From positions 10,726,001 through 10,790,000 of the forward strand of contig NW_025408667.1 in assembly GCF_020360975.1 (NCBI RefSeq): 64,000 nucleotides of DNA, in the 5' to 3' direction. This document shows positions 1 through 11,414 of the stretch, piece after piece; the first letter of the stretch is position 1; the number at the start of each line of letters is the position of its first letter. The position numbers and the translations under genes were made by a program. Origin of the DNA: Hirsutella rhossiliensis (taxonomy: Eukaryota; Ascomycota; Sordariomycetes; Hypocreales; Ophiocordycipitaceae). The notes beneath the pieces are model-generated. The model was not told the origin of the DNA. It saw only the letters and a program-made list of their open reading frames with translations, and did no database searches.

Positions 1-2
1 AG

Positions 3-377
3 CTCGAGGAACACGTGCGAGAAGCCTACCGAAATATCGCCAGCCTGGTGCAGCGGGAGACCTTCCAAGGCGTCTGGGAGGCCATCCAAAAGCTTTTACG
101 TGCCGACCGCGTGGCGCACGCACCACGTGGCCAAACCTCGGATAAATTCACCACCACGAAAGCAGAACTCTCGGCAACAGTCAAGGAAGCGGTAGAAGCA
201 GCAATGGGAGGCAAGACTATGAAGAAGACTTGGGCGGAGATTGCAGCCGGCGCGCACACTACTCGCCAACACCAGGTACCCGCGGAGAAACCGGTCCCTG
301 CTCGCTTCGACAGGGAAGTGGTGGTCCGCGGCAGCGGCATTACTCAAGAGCTAAAACAACGCCGCCCCCCGGAAATA
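3..377 (+). pseudogene. LINE gag-like region, 5' part
   Basis: An open frame runs from the window edge and is cut at 377 by a transposon. The residues just before the break (ELKQRRPPEI) join directly to VQAVNRALGAIV at 2500 if the transposon and one TA are removed, so this is the upstream part of the ORF continuing at 2500. There is no recognisable domain here; in Tad-like LINEs this is the nucleic-acid-binding gag-like region before the zinc knuckles. Confidence 0.7.
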
Positions 378-2497
378 AGGGATTTTCCGATGATCTGCCG
401 GATCTGGCGATTTGCCGGATTGTGGCGACTTCGCACGCTCAACATCAATCGACGATAGCTCAACAGCCACGGTGCCAATTGACGTATCCTTTGAGTGCCT
501 GAATCGTCAGAAGCAGGGAAAGTCTAGGATATATTTAGAAGTTTTATCTAGGGGGCAATGCGCTGCGGTGCTGACATCAAACGAAGCAACGGCCAAAATA
601 GGATTCCGACAGATTGTGTAAGTCATTTCGGCCAACACAGCAAAACAGAACATTATTGACTTTCATCGTGGGCTTTAATCATGTGGGATTCTCCTATTAT
701 ATCCATAGCGCAGAAATTGGCTCAGGATACTGCCAAAAATGGGGGTTGGAAGGGCGACCTAGATAACCTCATTCTAAGCACCCGTAATGAGCCAGATTGA
801 ACGTGATTCGACGCTACGAGCATCTTCTGAAAAGAACCTACCTATGTATCTGAATGTAAGGTTTATTTTTAGCTTGAACTTCAGTGCGCGAGGCTCCTCT
901 TTCACACCTGACAAGGAAAGACGCGCACGAAAATTGAGAAACTCGACACCCTGCCCTAAAACACGTATAACATGGATGAAAAGGGCTTTCTATTCCTTAC
1001 GAGCATTTGAACGAACATTTTATTCCTCTTATTAGAAGAAAACAAGGCAAAATTGCTCGGCGTATTAATAAATGGCAACCCATCCTCCATTACGTTCAAG
1101 ATGTGCGTCAGTCAAGAGATGGCATCGCTGCCCCCATTTCTCATCCACCAAGACAAGCCAGCACAAACCCTGGACTTTGGTTGGTGAAACGTGAATCAAG
1201 TCGTCAATGAATATTTTTTAACACGCCAAAAACGAGGTGGATGAATCACAATTTTGGAAAAGAGCAGCTCGTCAGTACGTTGGACCGGTTTACTAAGGCG
1301 AAGCTCGAAACGGTCGTGCTTTTCGCCTTTTGGTTACCGATGGCCACTTAAACATTTTAGTATGGATTTTATGGAGTGGTGTGACGGGCACCAGATGATC
1401 GTTGTGGTGTTTCCTCCTCATTCCACTCATCGGCTGCAACCCTTGATGCATCGTTATTCAGCCTCTCAGCAGCGTATATGTATAATCTTCTTCATTGTAC
1501 AGACAAATAAAAAAGGTTAATTAAATCGTTGAAAATGAAGCTCTAGACTGTGTTTTGGAACGCATTTCAGGAAGTAGTCGAGAAGACCTCTGTTGATGCT
1601 GGTCGCAACAGCCGAAGGCTGAGTAGCACCCTCGAAAGCCCTCAATGTGCGTTTTAAGTGATTTATATGAGAGCTTAAGTTAGAAGAGAACAGGTAGTCA
1701 CAAGCACCAGCGCAGGCAGGGCGGTAAGGCTCCAAAAGATGATCTCTTCTGCTGTACAGATTGGAATGCAGACGAGGTGTTTAGCTCTGCAAAAGTGGCT
1801 CAAACTCGCTAAAGAAATACAGCTTAAGGACCCCAACAAAAAGAAGAGGCTCTGAAGAAGGAGACCTGAAAGTTTCAGCAACAGAAGAAGGCGGCGGAGC
1901 AAAAGCTTTCGCTCTACAGAAGAGGAAGCAATGAGAGACGGAAATTGGGAGAAAACGACGGATGACGGAGGCCGTGAAGCAAAATATGGAGGTAAATTGG
2001 CACTGTTGACAAGAGCTGAAGATTTTGACTATGGAAAAGCCCCAGAAAATGCAGAATGAGCGACGGGTGGCTTCTGAGGGTCGCGTGAGGAGTCAGGATG
2101 CTCACGCCGCAGAAATTGTTACTCTTCCGTTCACACCAGAGCGGACCATAGCATTGCAGGTACCAAACCTACTATATAATAACGCAAATAAAAAGGCAAT
2201 GATAACTTCAAACCACATACCCTGTCCTCAAAGGCCCTCTTTAGCTGTTGATAGTGATCGGGAGATAGTGGGTGCATTTCGGGGACTTGCGCGATCGGAG
2301 AGTAACAGAAGACGACCTCGATGACTGGATGACTTCAAAAAATATTGAGTGGAATCTTTGAGCATTACTAATTGCTCTTATGAGATTTTAGAACAATTCA
2401 AACAGTATTCGTGGAGTTATTCTCAGTTCTTTACTGGAATGCAAGGGAGAAAAAAAACGGCGAATCACCCGATCCGGCAGATCACCGGAAAATCCCT
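378..2497 (+). mobile_element. Decayed Tc1/mariner-pogo-like TIR transposon, copy A
   Basis: Ends are inverted repeats starting AGGGATTTTCC, flanked by TA on both sides (376-377 and 2498-2499). The interior keeps scraps of a pogo-type transposase: a NMDEKGF-like stretch near 970 and VVVFPPHSTHRLQPL near 1410, the signature before the last catalytic Asp. Frameshifts and stops break the rest, so it is not autonomous. Copy B lies inverted at 44233-46354 and shares the same broken frames. Excision of this insert would restore the LINE reading frame. Confidence 0.85.
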
Positions 2498-2499
2498 TA

Positions 2500-4497
2500 G
2501 TTCAGGCTGTCAATCGCGCTCTCGGCGCCATTGTTGCGATCGCAGCCCGAGTGCTTCGAAGCGGAGATACGGTAATCACCTTCGAGAAAGATGCTAAACA
2601 GTATCGCATTAGGACAGACTGGCTACGAGATGCCTTCGGACCGCAAGCGACGCTCTCCCAAGGCGGCTACACGCTGGTTGTAAAAGGAGTTCCTATCAAG
2701 GCAATACAGGGCCAAGACAACGAGACCGCAATGAAGGCTATTGCGGCGGAGAACAAGGTTGAAGTCATCCGCCTTAGGGCGCGTAGAGCAAAGGGCGCCG
2801 GAGCGACGAAGACGACCCTCATACTCACAGTAGACGGGGTAAACGCGGCCAACAAGATTTGCGATCAAGGACTGCTTCTCCAGTCCGAGCTTTTCAACTC
2901 AGAACCCTACGACGACTCGCTCGATCCCAAACAGTGCTTCCGATGCTATCAAATGGGCCACCTTGCCCGCTACTGCGAAGCGAAGCCGACGTGTGGACGG
3001 TGCGGCACTGACCCGCACCCAGACAACGAGTGCCCGGCCGCGTTGGGCCAATCTCCGCATAAGTGTCCCCTTTGCGGCGGCGCAAACCCAGCGTGGGACC
3101 GTCGCTGCAATAAGACCAAAGAGCATTGGGATAGAGCGCGTAAGGCCTACACCTTCAGAGCGAGACGGTTCGAAAGCCGCGGTCGCGACCCGACTCCACG
3201 CCCCTGGCTACCCGAGCTCGACAAACCAAGCGACGACCCGCTACCGCCGCCAGCCCCAAAACGACCTCGACCGGCCTCAGCCGGACCGGGCCGCCCCTCG
3301 ACCAAGGCCGCACGCGCGCGAGGCCAATCAGCACTCACCGCGTCTACTGGCAGCCAACGGACCGCTGAAACGATAAGGGTGTCTCAAGAGAGTGTTGCCG
3401 ACACCCCTATGGATAATGCTGAATGTTACCTAATTACAGTGATGTATTGGAATACGAACAGACAACCCGCTCTCACGAAGCTTGCGCTTCGAGCCCGGCA
3501 CGCTGCCGACGTCATTGCAATCCAAGAGCCTGCCAAGAACGCCAAGACTGGCTATCCTATATGCCCGAGCAGGAGCAGCTACCGCCTCGTCTTTACCGCC
3601 GGCCGCGCGGCGCTCTACGTTCACAAACGGCACGACATTGGGTCGTGGACCAGCGACGGAGGCATCGACTGGTGCAGCGTCACCTTCACCAAGCCCAACA
3701 CCACAATCTTCTCCGTCTACTCCCCGATCTATGCTAGGGAGCCTGATAGAAGCCCGCTACCTGGCCTCGCATCGAGCACGCCTCGCTGTAGAGCTGCCTT
3801 CGTCGGAGACTTCAACATCCACCACCCGCTCTGGGACATCCATAACCGGACGTCGGACAACTGCGATGCCATACTAGATTTGGCGAGTCGATGGAATCTC
3901 GCCCTCGCCACGCCTGAGGGCGAAATTACTCGTCTTGCTGGACCAGGTACACGTGACAGCACGATAGACCTTGCCTGGGTCTCGCGGGACCTCTCAGCGA
4001 CGTACCTGGGCAGGGCAGATATCACTGGCTCGGATCACATCCCGCAGCTTCTGCAACTCGACATCGGGCCGCCTCCGCCCCGCTTACGTCTTCGGGGACT
4101 TCCAATAAACTGGCGTCTACTCGACCCCAAACGTGCCCACGCGGAGGCGACGACACGGCTCAGGCCCTCGATCGCCCCTCCCGCACCGCAATCCCTCAGA
4201 GAAATTGACGATTATGCCGACTGGCTAGTCAACCAATTGGCAGAGATCGCCTTTTGCGCCGCGCCCGAGGTCCGCGGCCGAGCTGATGGAGGCAGAGAAG
4301 AGTGGTGGACCCGCGACGTTGAAAACGCCACCCGGGCGGCTAAGCATGCCGAAAGGCTCTACTTAAGAACCAGAAACCCGGCCCACTGGGAAGCGCGACG
4401 CAACGCCGCAGCGGCGCAGAATCGAGTCGTTCGCGAGGCGTGTCGGAGCGCATGGAGGAGGCATCTCCACGACGCCTCCTCTCTCGCAGAATGTTAA
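2500..4497 (+). pseudogene. LINE gag zinc knuckles plus EEP endonuclease
   Basis: The frame is open from the transposon junction at 2500 to a stop at 4497. It shows three Cys/His knuckles near 2935-3110 (CFRCYQMGHLARYC, then CGRCGTDPHPDNEC, then a CPLC...RRC cluster), a proline-rich linker, and an exonuclease-endonuclease-phosphatase domain from about 3440 (VIAIQEP, FVGDFNIHHPLWD, GSDHIPQLLQL). The stop falls at the start of a foreign stretch, after which the LINE frame resumes near 4701. The endonuclease would nick target DNA for target-primed reverse transcription. Non-functional here because the ORF is split. Confidence 0.85.
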
Positions 4498-4700
4498 AAT
4501 AGAGGGTAAGAGTCAAAAGAATGTTCATTGTCGTCTATCTAAAATGAATGTGAGAAGTTTTTCTTTCCTTTATACACCGAGAGAAAAAGTAATGTTGCTG
4601 CTGCCTACGGCAGCAGCGCGACTAGACGCGTCTGCCTGCTAGGCAGTAGGCAGCACCGTGAATGAGCTTTCAGCTCTTGACAACCTAGGCTAGTATCCTG
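4498..4700. repeat. Short foreign insertion between LINE endonuclease and RT
   Basis: About 200 bp without LINE coding potential separates the two parts of the LINE ORF. It contains a GC-rich inverted motif (CTGCCTACGGCAG, then CTGCCTGCTAGGCAGTAGGCAG near 4650); a similar CTGCCTAGCAGGCAG motif occurs at 18304. It may be a small MITE or SINE. I could not define its ends or a target-site duplication. Confidence 0.45.
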
Positions 4701-6053
4701 CATGCGACATCCTCAAAGACTAAAAGTATCTGGGCCCTAGAGCGATGGGCCAGACTTAGGAGCACTCAACCGCCCACTCCACTACGCCTTCCCGAACTCA
4801 CACGAGTCGAAGGCGACCCGATCCCAGCTCGCACGCACGCCGAGAAAACTAGGGTGCTGGCCGAAAGGTTCTTCCCGACACCCTCGGTCGCTGGTCCCCA
4901 AGTTACTAGGAGCCCCGCTCACGAGCCGGTCATGATCAGCAACCACTTCTCCCTCGAGGAGGTCGAGCAGATCATCAAGCAGACCGCACCATGGAAGGCG
5001 GCAGGGGAAGACGGTCTACCACTGGGACTACTAAAAGCCTGCGGTAAACCAGTTGCCATCTCTATCCTTACATTGCTAAACTCCAGCTGCGCCCTCGGAT
5101 ATTTCCCAGAGCGCTTCCGCCGCGCAGACGTGGTGGTCATCCCCAAACCCAACAAGACGCAGGCTCAACTAAGCCTAGCAGGCAGCTGGCGCCCGATCTC
5201 CCTCTTGAGCACGGTGGGCAAGATTATGGAGGCGGCGATCGCACGGCGGCTCGCCGACACCGCAGAGACACATCTACTGCTCCCCGAGGGACAGATGGGC
5301 AACCGCCCTAGACGTTCTACAGAATTAGCAGTCCATATTGTCGCAGAAATGGCGCGCACGGCGTGGGATCGACGCGGGGTCGCGTCGCTTCTTCAGCTCG
5401 ATCTCAAGGGTGCTTTCGACAGGGTGGACCACACCTGCCTCCTCCAAGCTTTGAAAGGAAGAGGCATCCCGAAATGGCTCCTAGATTGGATCCGGAGCTT
5501 CGTTAGCAACAGAAAAGCACGCCTACTCTTCGACGGCGACGCATCGGCCCCCCTCAGCATACACGCAGGTGTCCCCCAAGGATCCCCACTTTCCCCGATC
5601 CTCTTCCTCTTCTACATCGCCCCCCTCTACGACGCCCTCGAAGCGACGGCAGGGACCATACTAGTCGGTTTCGCGGACGACTCGAACATTCTCGCCTTCG
5701 GCAAAACCATAGACGAAACCGTCGAGAGGCTTGGAGTAGCCTGGGCTGCGTGCGCAGGCTGGGCGCGCGCTGTAGGGGCAGAGTTCGAGCCGGCGAAAAG
5801 CGAGCTGGTGCATTTCACACGTGCCCGTGTCCCGCCCCAGACATGCGTCCGCCTTGGCAACACCACGATAGCACCGTCAGAGTCCTCCCGCTTCCTCGGA
5901 GTCTGGCTTCATCGCAAGCTCCAATGGGGCCCCCATCTCAAGCAAATCCGGACCAAATTCCAGCGTCAACGGGTCGCACTCACTGCGCTCGCTGCGTCTG
6001 CGTGGGGATGTCGACTCCCGCGCGCACGGGAGATCTACACTCCCCGACGCTGA
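4701..6053 (+). pseudogene. LINE reverse transcriptase, 3'-truncated
   Basis: The frame resumes near 4701 (KSIWALERWARLRS) and runs to 6053. Reverse transcriptase blocks are clear: WRPISLLSTVGKIMEA, LLQLDLKGAFDRVDH (first catalytic Asp), AGVPQGSPLSPILF and GFADDSNILAFG, the FADD form of the YADD catalytic box. The ORF ends just after a RFLGVWLH block, before the connection and RNase H domains present in the second LINE (18960-28090). It is therefore a 3'-truncated, non-autonomous copy. Confidence 0.88.
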
Positions 6054-7085
6054 AAGATTGGATTTAAAGGCATTATTACTTAGGATTTGTCCAGCGCAAG
6101 AGGTTCTGGCAGCAAAAGATATAGGTAAATTGATCGGGCCTAGCTCCTTGTGGTGGCCTCTGTCGCAGTGAAGGCATCAGAAACACTCGCTCACGTAAAC
6201 CGTTCACGGCACCACTGCTTTTTCATGGTGGGAATAACTTCATGCATGTCAGCTTCTGCCTGCCATATCTCAGATGCCTACGGCCAACAGCATTAACCAG
6301 TACAGGTATAAATTGCCGACCAGTCACTCATTAGATAGAAAAAAAAAGAAGCATTCCTTTGCCCATGGTTTTCCTCGCTAAGGTGTAGTGTGTGACAGCC
6401 TCAACAGAACAGGGGGTTTCCCAACGACTTGCCTAAAACGGAAGGGTAGTCAAGTAACCTCAAGTAACCCCGAGTAAGCCAAGGGGTCTTGCTTTGTTTG
6501 GTTGAAAACCATCGTTACTCGGCGTCGATATTCATCGAGTTTCTCCGGGTGTTTCGCAAAGCACTCGGCTTCCCCACCTGGGTGGTGTTTTTTTTTTGCA
6601 GAAAGAACACAGGGGCAATCCAACCCAGTGAGACTTGTTGCATGTAGAGCAGAATTTTCTAGTCTGTTCAGACTGAGGTTTGTCTACATATATACCATGA
6701 TACCAGTCGCCTCTAACGGATAACCTGTTGTCGTACCAGCCGCCAAAAGTGGAGGCTACCTCCGCTAGAGGCGACTGGTATCATGGTATATATGTAGACT
6801 CCGACAACACTTAGTCTCTCTATTCATGTATATAAGAGAGATATATGTCTTTCATTTAGATAGAAACCGAGAATCTTTCGTTGCCCGATTCACAGGGGAT
6901 CTTCTGCCCGATCGTTGCTCAGTCATCCATACTGTCCGTGCATCCTGTTGTGTGACAGGTAAGCTAACTAGATGGTTATAATAAGCTTCCTTTACGATGG
7001 CAAACTGATCACGCTTGAAGGTACTCCTTGACTAAATGTAAAGTAAAATTATGTGTCAACTTATCAGCAAATACTATCACAGCAA
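6054..7085. other. Non-coding stretch with a foldback element
   Basis: I see no convincing gene between the LINE end and the peptidase gene. The stretch contains homopolymer runs near 6340 and 6585 and one foldback element (6682-6799, listed separately). Confidence 0.6.
6682..6799. repeat. 118 bp foldback (MITE-like) element
   Basis: Arms at 6682-6720 and 6761-6799 are inverted repeats of 39 bp with one mismatch, beginning GTCTACATATATACC. The 40 bp loop has no coding potential. The structure fits a miniature inverted-repeat element or a large cruciform. No target-site duplication is certain. Confidence 0.75.
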
Positions 7086-9539
7086 TCAACCGCTCTGCAA
7101 GTGTTTCCTAAAGAAGGCGTCTTGCTTCTGCATCACGAAAGCCATATCACTCACGTAGTGCGTGCCGCCTGGCACAAAGACCATGTCAAAGTCTTTGCCA
7201 GCTTCGATGAGGGCATGCGCCAGGCGCAACGTCGACGACGGATCAACATTTGTATCCAGCTCACCAACCGCCAACATCAAGGATCCCCCCAGCTTATGCG
7301 CATGCGTTATGTTAGAGCAGCCCTCATAGCTAGCATCAACTGGGTACCCCATCCATAGCTCGTTCCACCATAGCTTATCCATGCGATTGTCGTGGCATCC
7401 CGCTGATGCTGATGCTGCCTTATAGAAGCTACTGTGATGGATTACGGCTGCCGCTGCGTTTTGGCCCCCGGCCGAGCTTCCGTAGCAGCCGACGCGGGAC
7501 AAGTCCATCCAAGACCGTGATTCGGCAGCGGCTCGCATCCATGCAATGCGATCTTCAAACCCGGCATCCTTCAAATTCTTGTAGCAAATGTCGTGGAAAG
7601 CTTTTGACCGCCAATTTGTGCCCATGCCGTCAACGCACACCAACACGTACCCCTGGTCAGCGACTCTGCGATACTCCGTCAGGTCTTGGAATGCCTTGGG
7701 CGTGTAGAAACTTTGGGGGCCGGCGTAAATGCGTTCAAGCACCGGATACCTTTTCAAGCTGTCAAAGTCTCTTGGGCGGATCATGATGCCATAAATACTA
7801 GTCTTTCCGTCGCGTCCGGGTGCGAAAAATCTTTCAGGGGGCGTCCATTTTGTCTCCAGAGCCGGGTCGACCTGTTCTTTGTGCAAGAAGACGACTTCTT
7901 TCCCTGTCTTGGCTGCTCGAACAACAGCCCGTGGCAACAGATCAACCCGCGACCAGCTGTCTATTAAAAAGCGCTTATCGGGTCCCCAGATCCACGTGTG
8001 CGTGCCATCTCCTCTCGTTACCACACGAAGACCAGATCCGTCAAAAGCAACGCATGCCAAGTGCATATGGTACGGGTCCTGCGTTGGTACTATCCCGACA
8101 CCTCGAAACCATACTTGACGTTGGTTCTCGTCAACACACTCAACAGAATGCATCATCCAGGATCCCTTGGTAACCTGGTTCTTCAGAGTGCCATCAATGA
8201 GGTTGAATAGATAGAGATGATTCCAGCCATCTCGCTCACTCGCCCACAGAAGTTCGTTTGTCGATGGCAGAAGCTTGTAAAACAACTTGTTGGCGTAGTC
8301 GACAAACGTTTTGCTGCTCTCCTCTACTAGGACCGCGACAGCACCGTCCATTGCTATCTCTAGCAGTCGCAGGTGTTGGTGGCCACGCTCATTGAATATG
8401 AACCGATACTTCTGACCGTCATCTGACCAGCCAACATTGGTCAGAGCATATGGGTTCTGAAACAAGGCATCGTCGACAAAGGTCTCGCTACCGTCCACCA
8501 GGTCGAAAAGACGGGGCCTCTTTACCTCCACGTTATCCCCAGGCCTGAGATACTCTTCGCTGATCAACTTGGGTCGGAACTGGTCCTTTGGCGACGATTC
8601 TACTAAATGGACCAAGTGTTTAGATGCTGGTTTGCACTGCCACACCACAACGTGACGCTCATCCGGAGACGTATAGACGTCCTTAAACTCGTCGCCAGCG
8701 ACGCCTTGGAAAGAAATTTGCTTCTCTGTACCTTCCGAGTCGTGAACCCAGACGTTGAAGTCGCGCACGAAAGGCTTCGTCCTGGTGCTCGAAGCTTCTC
8801 CCGCCGAGATAGTTCCCGAATTTTGGCTCGATAAGGCCGTTCCCCAGATGAGGATAAGTCCAAGAGGAGACTGTTCAACCATAGCAGTCGAGGGCTGGCT
8901 TTTCACGTCGAACGACACGCGCTTTTCAGAGTCTGGCAACTCCAGGCGCCATATATGGCCGACGTAGGCGGTCAGAGTTTTAGTCTGGTCCGGCCGTAGC
9001 GACCCATAGTATCGAGCATCGCCCGAGTTGCTAATCCAAAAGTAGTCAATGAGATTAGCAGTGTGGTTTGTGAGAGTGACAGTGCTCGACTCCCGCGAGA
9101 ATGGTGAAGGGATTTCCTTGCAGCCGTGGTCGAATCCGCCAGTGTCAAAAATTCCCTCCCAATCCTCCAGTTTCCCGCTTCGTGTGTACTGCCAAGTTTT
9201 CCCATTGAATTGAAAGCGAACCCAGGTACAGTCCGCCGCCACGTTAATCCACCAAAAGGGCAAGCTGTAAGGACCGATGTGCTCCAGTGTGTATTTGCCA
9301 AGCTCAGAGGCGAGCCCAGCATGATCAAAAGCCATACGACGAAGTCCTTTGTCGCAGTCGACCAAGATGAACTGAAACTGCCCTATTTCAGTCTCCCGTC
9401 TATACCAAAACACGCTGTTGCTGTCGGGCAGCCACCGCGGAGACACTATGGCCCGTCGTACGCAGGATCTCTCGAAATCTTGGATGCTGTGGTTCATTTC
9501 CACGATGCTCCGTTTTGCGTCGAAAGGAAGAAGTGTCAT
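7086..9539 (-). CDS. S9-family dipeptidyl-peptidase-like serine peptidase with VHL-like beta domain
   Basis: This intronless gene encodes 817 residues from the first ATG at 9539. The N-terminal part starts a DPP IV-type beta-propeller, interrupted at about residues 165-215 by a stretch resembling the von Hippel-Lindau beta domain (VTLTNHTANLIDYFW ... YGSLRPDQTKTLTAYVGHIW). The C-terminal third is a prolyl-oligopeptidase alpha/beta-hydrolase: nucleophile Ser in GCYGSSAGG, Asp in VGELDTNVDPS, His in GGTHYVSDM. Such enzymes remove X-Pro dipeptides or cleave near proline. No signal peptide or membrane anchor is evident, so a cytosolic site is likely. It neighbours two P4H-like genes, so a role in proline-rich peptide processing is possible but inferred. 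All catalytic residues are present. Confidence 0.88.
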   Translation of the reverse strand: MTLLPFDAKRSIVEMNHSIQDFERSCVRRAIVSPRWLPDSNSVFWYRRETEIGQFQFILVDCDKGLRRMAFDHAGLASELGKYTLEHIGPYSLPFWWINVAADCTWVRFQFNGKTWQYTRSGKLEDWEGIFDTGGFDHGCKEIPSPFSRESSTVTLTNHTANLIDYFWISNSGDARYYGSLRPDQTKTLTAYVGHIWRLELPDSEKRVSFDVKSQPSTAMVEQSPLGLILIWGTALSSQNSGTISAGEASSTRTKPFVRDFNVWVHDSEGTEKQISFQGVAGDEFKDVYTSPDERHVVVWQCKPASKHLVHLVESSPKDQFRPKLISEEYLRPGDNVEVKRPRLFDLVDGSETFVDDALFQNPYALTNVGWSDDGQKYRFIFNERGHQHLRLLEIAMDGAVAVLVEESSKTFVDYANKLFYKLLPSTNELLWASERDGWNHLYLFNLIDGTLKNQVTKGSWMMHSVECVDENQRQVWFRGVGIVPTQDPYHMHLACVAFDGSGLRVVTRGDGTHTWIWGPDKRFLIDSWSRVDLLPRAVVRAAKTGKEVVFLHKEQVDPALETKWTPPERFFAPGRDGKTSIYGIMIRPRDFDSLKRYPVLERIYAGPQSFYTPKAFQDLTEYRRVADQGYVLVCVDGMGTNWRSKAFHDICYKNLKDAGFEDRIAWMRAAAESRSWMDLSRVGCYGSSAGGQNAAAAVIHHSSFYKAASASAGCHDNRMDKLWWNELWMGYPVDASYEGCSNITHAHKLGGSLMLAVGELDTNVDPSSTLRLAHALIEAGKDFDMVFVPGGTHYVSDMAFVMQKQDAFFRKHLQSG

Positions 9540-10497
9540 AATAAAAATACGTTGTACGGTCACTGGGTGGAAATTGCCAATAAACAAGCTGCGAGAGGGA
9601 GGAAAGCTGGTGACAAGTGTTGTGTATGATTTGAAGAATTAGAGACAAGAATCAGCGGGAGCGAAGTATGTATTCGTGCATATATATATAGAAACCCCTG
9701 CAAGTAAACGTACCCAGGTCACTTCCTCGTGGTAGCCGTTTTAGGACATTGCCTCTTAAAGTACAACAACAATTATTTCATTTAATAAGTGATATACTTA
9801 GTCTACTTGGACTATAATAAGCCTCTTTCACATTTAAATCCATTGGGTATTTTATTAAGCCTTTTAGTAGATGTCTATTAGCGGTACTAATTTTAAGGGC
9901 CTAGCAGATGTCATAATCGGGTGTTCTTGACTACGGCTGTCTGTAAATATACAAAGCGTCGAAAATGTTAGGTAAGATATAGCTAAGAAATATGTGGTTG
10001 AAATTTATAAATGCTAAGTAATCTTTAGGCGACCCGTACAAGGCCTTTCTCGCATGTTAAGCAGCCAACGTGGGGGGCCGGCTTATCCTTGAGGCAGATT
10101 AGCTTCGGCCGGAGGTGGTGAAAAGGTGGAGTAACAGGGGGCACCCTTGAACTTCTGGGCGTGGGTGGAGGCATGGGCGTCTGTGTCTTGGAAGAGGGAG
10201 TGGCGGCGTCTGCGGGGACGGGAGCCGTGGCGGGCTTGTCGGCGATGAATGGAGGGGGGCGTGTGCTCCGAGAACTAGTCAGTAGAATGTGACCTGGTAC
10301 TCGCTTCAATCATCTCCTCGTGCATGTGCAGCTTGCTAGCGTCCATATATGCGCTAAATGATGACTGCTGCAGTTTAGGGCGTAGAGCCTCTGAACCCAT
10401 TTCGATTGTGTCTACCTCCCATAGCCTTCATGATCTCTTTTGAGAGCCTCCCGGACAGCCAACCAGGCCCTAGCCTCGACATCACCGAAATCTCAGA
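9540..10497. other. Intergenic region with a proline-rich ORF lacking ATG
   Basis: This is the divergent intergenic region between the peptidase (minus) and the first P4H gene (plus). TATA-like repeats occur near 9680. A minus-strand open frame at 10025-10309 is rich in Pro/Ser/Thr (for example TPMPPPTPRSSRVPP), but has no ATG at its 5' end and no clear splice context. I do not call it a gene. Confidence 0.5.
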
Positions 10498-11414
10498 ATG
10501 TCTCTGCCAAAAACCCTTAGCTACCCCCACGCCTTTTATGTCGCTGCAGCTGTCGCTATTGCCGGGCTGAGCCTTGTCAGTCATTGGGTCAATTTCAGCA
10601 ATTCGGCGTTATTGGTCTACAACAGCGCCGTGAACACATGGGCACTGCTGCGACCAAGTTTCGCCGTTGACAAGCAGCAATATGAAGTACAGATTTTCTC
10701 AAGGGATCCGCTGGTCATCATTATTGATTCGTTCGTGAGCAATGTTGAGATTGCTCACCTGCTACGCATCAGGTACTCCAACAAACGCCACAATGCTTTG
10801 TCGACCGGCTACTGAATACAGTTATTGACAGCGAGGATAAGTTCGAGACCTCCAAGGTCTACGGGGGCCACGAAGAGAGTCGTTATGATCCTGATAAGCG
10901 GGTCTCAGAGTCTGCAAACCTGGATCGCGGCGACATAGTCGTCCACCGCATTGAAAAGCGTGCAGAAAGATTCCAGGGTTGGCGCGGCAACAGCACCGTT
11001 ATGCAAACTCCCACCTTACAGAAATATCAGGTCGATGGTTTTTTTGACTATCACTTCGACTGGGATCCGACTTTGTTAAAGGGAAACCGTGTCACGACTT
11101 TCATGGTCTACCTCGTGGCTGATTGCACTGGTGGCGGGACCAACTTCCCGTATCTGAAACGGCCAAACGATACAAAGTGGTGCGATATTATTGAATGTAC
11201 AAAAGAAGGGATTGACGGATTCCAAGGGGTAACTTTTAAACCCAGAGTGGGCTCGGCTGTGTTTTGGGAGAATTTCCATCCGAATGGCACTGGGCACGAG
11301 GCAGTCTATCATGCCGGACTTCCTGTAAAGTCTGGGGTGAAGGTGGGGCTGAACATTTGGTCGTGGGACCGTTCCTGGAGACGCCTTGATACTTCAGAGC
11401 AGAATGAGACTTGA
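10498..11414 (+). CDS. Prolyl 4-hydroxylase-like 2OG-Fe(II) dioxygenase, copy 1
   Basis: Two exons, 10498-10772 and 10832-11414 (intron 10773-10831, phase 2), give 285 residues. The acceptor was chosen because it keeps the frame and matches copy 2 (LLRI-S-EDKF versus LLKF-S-HDRF). Residues 10-32 form a hydrophobic segment, so a type II (lumenal) membrane protein is likely. The double-stranded beta-helix carries the iron ligands HxD (YHFDWDP) and distal His (YHAGLPV), and the 2-oxoglutarate Lys (SGVKVGLNIW). Proteins of this family hydroxylate prolines in peptide substrates; the substrate here is unknown. It stands tail-to-tail with the micro-exon gene at 11719-13097, itself derived from the same family. 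Confidence 0.87.

Larger units (their letters stand above)
1..6053 (+). mobile_element. Tad-type LINE (non-LTR retrotransposon), interrupted and 3'-truncated
   Basis: The segments 1-377, 2500-4497 and about 4701-6053 form one LINE coding region in the order gag-like region, CCHC knuckles, endonuclease, reverse transcriptase. It is interrupted by a TIR transposon at 378-2497 and by a roughly 200 bp foreign stretch at 4498-4700. The RNase H domain expected after the reverse transcriptase is missing: homology stops near 6053. The left end lies outside the window. It is a dead copy. Family assignment rests on domain order and on similarity of style to the second LINE at 18960-28090. Confidence 0.85.

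Noticed and set aside
1675..2105. Leucine-rich minus-strand ORFs within the decayed transposon
   Set aside because: They are complements of a Lys/Glu-rich transposase tail and are repeated identically in copy B; no independent gene evidence.
10025..10309. Proline-rich open frame that could be a peptide precursor next to P4H
   Set aside because: It begins without ATG, has no signal peptide, and a proposed upstream intron would be only 26 nt. Kept only as a remark.
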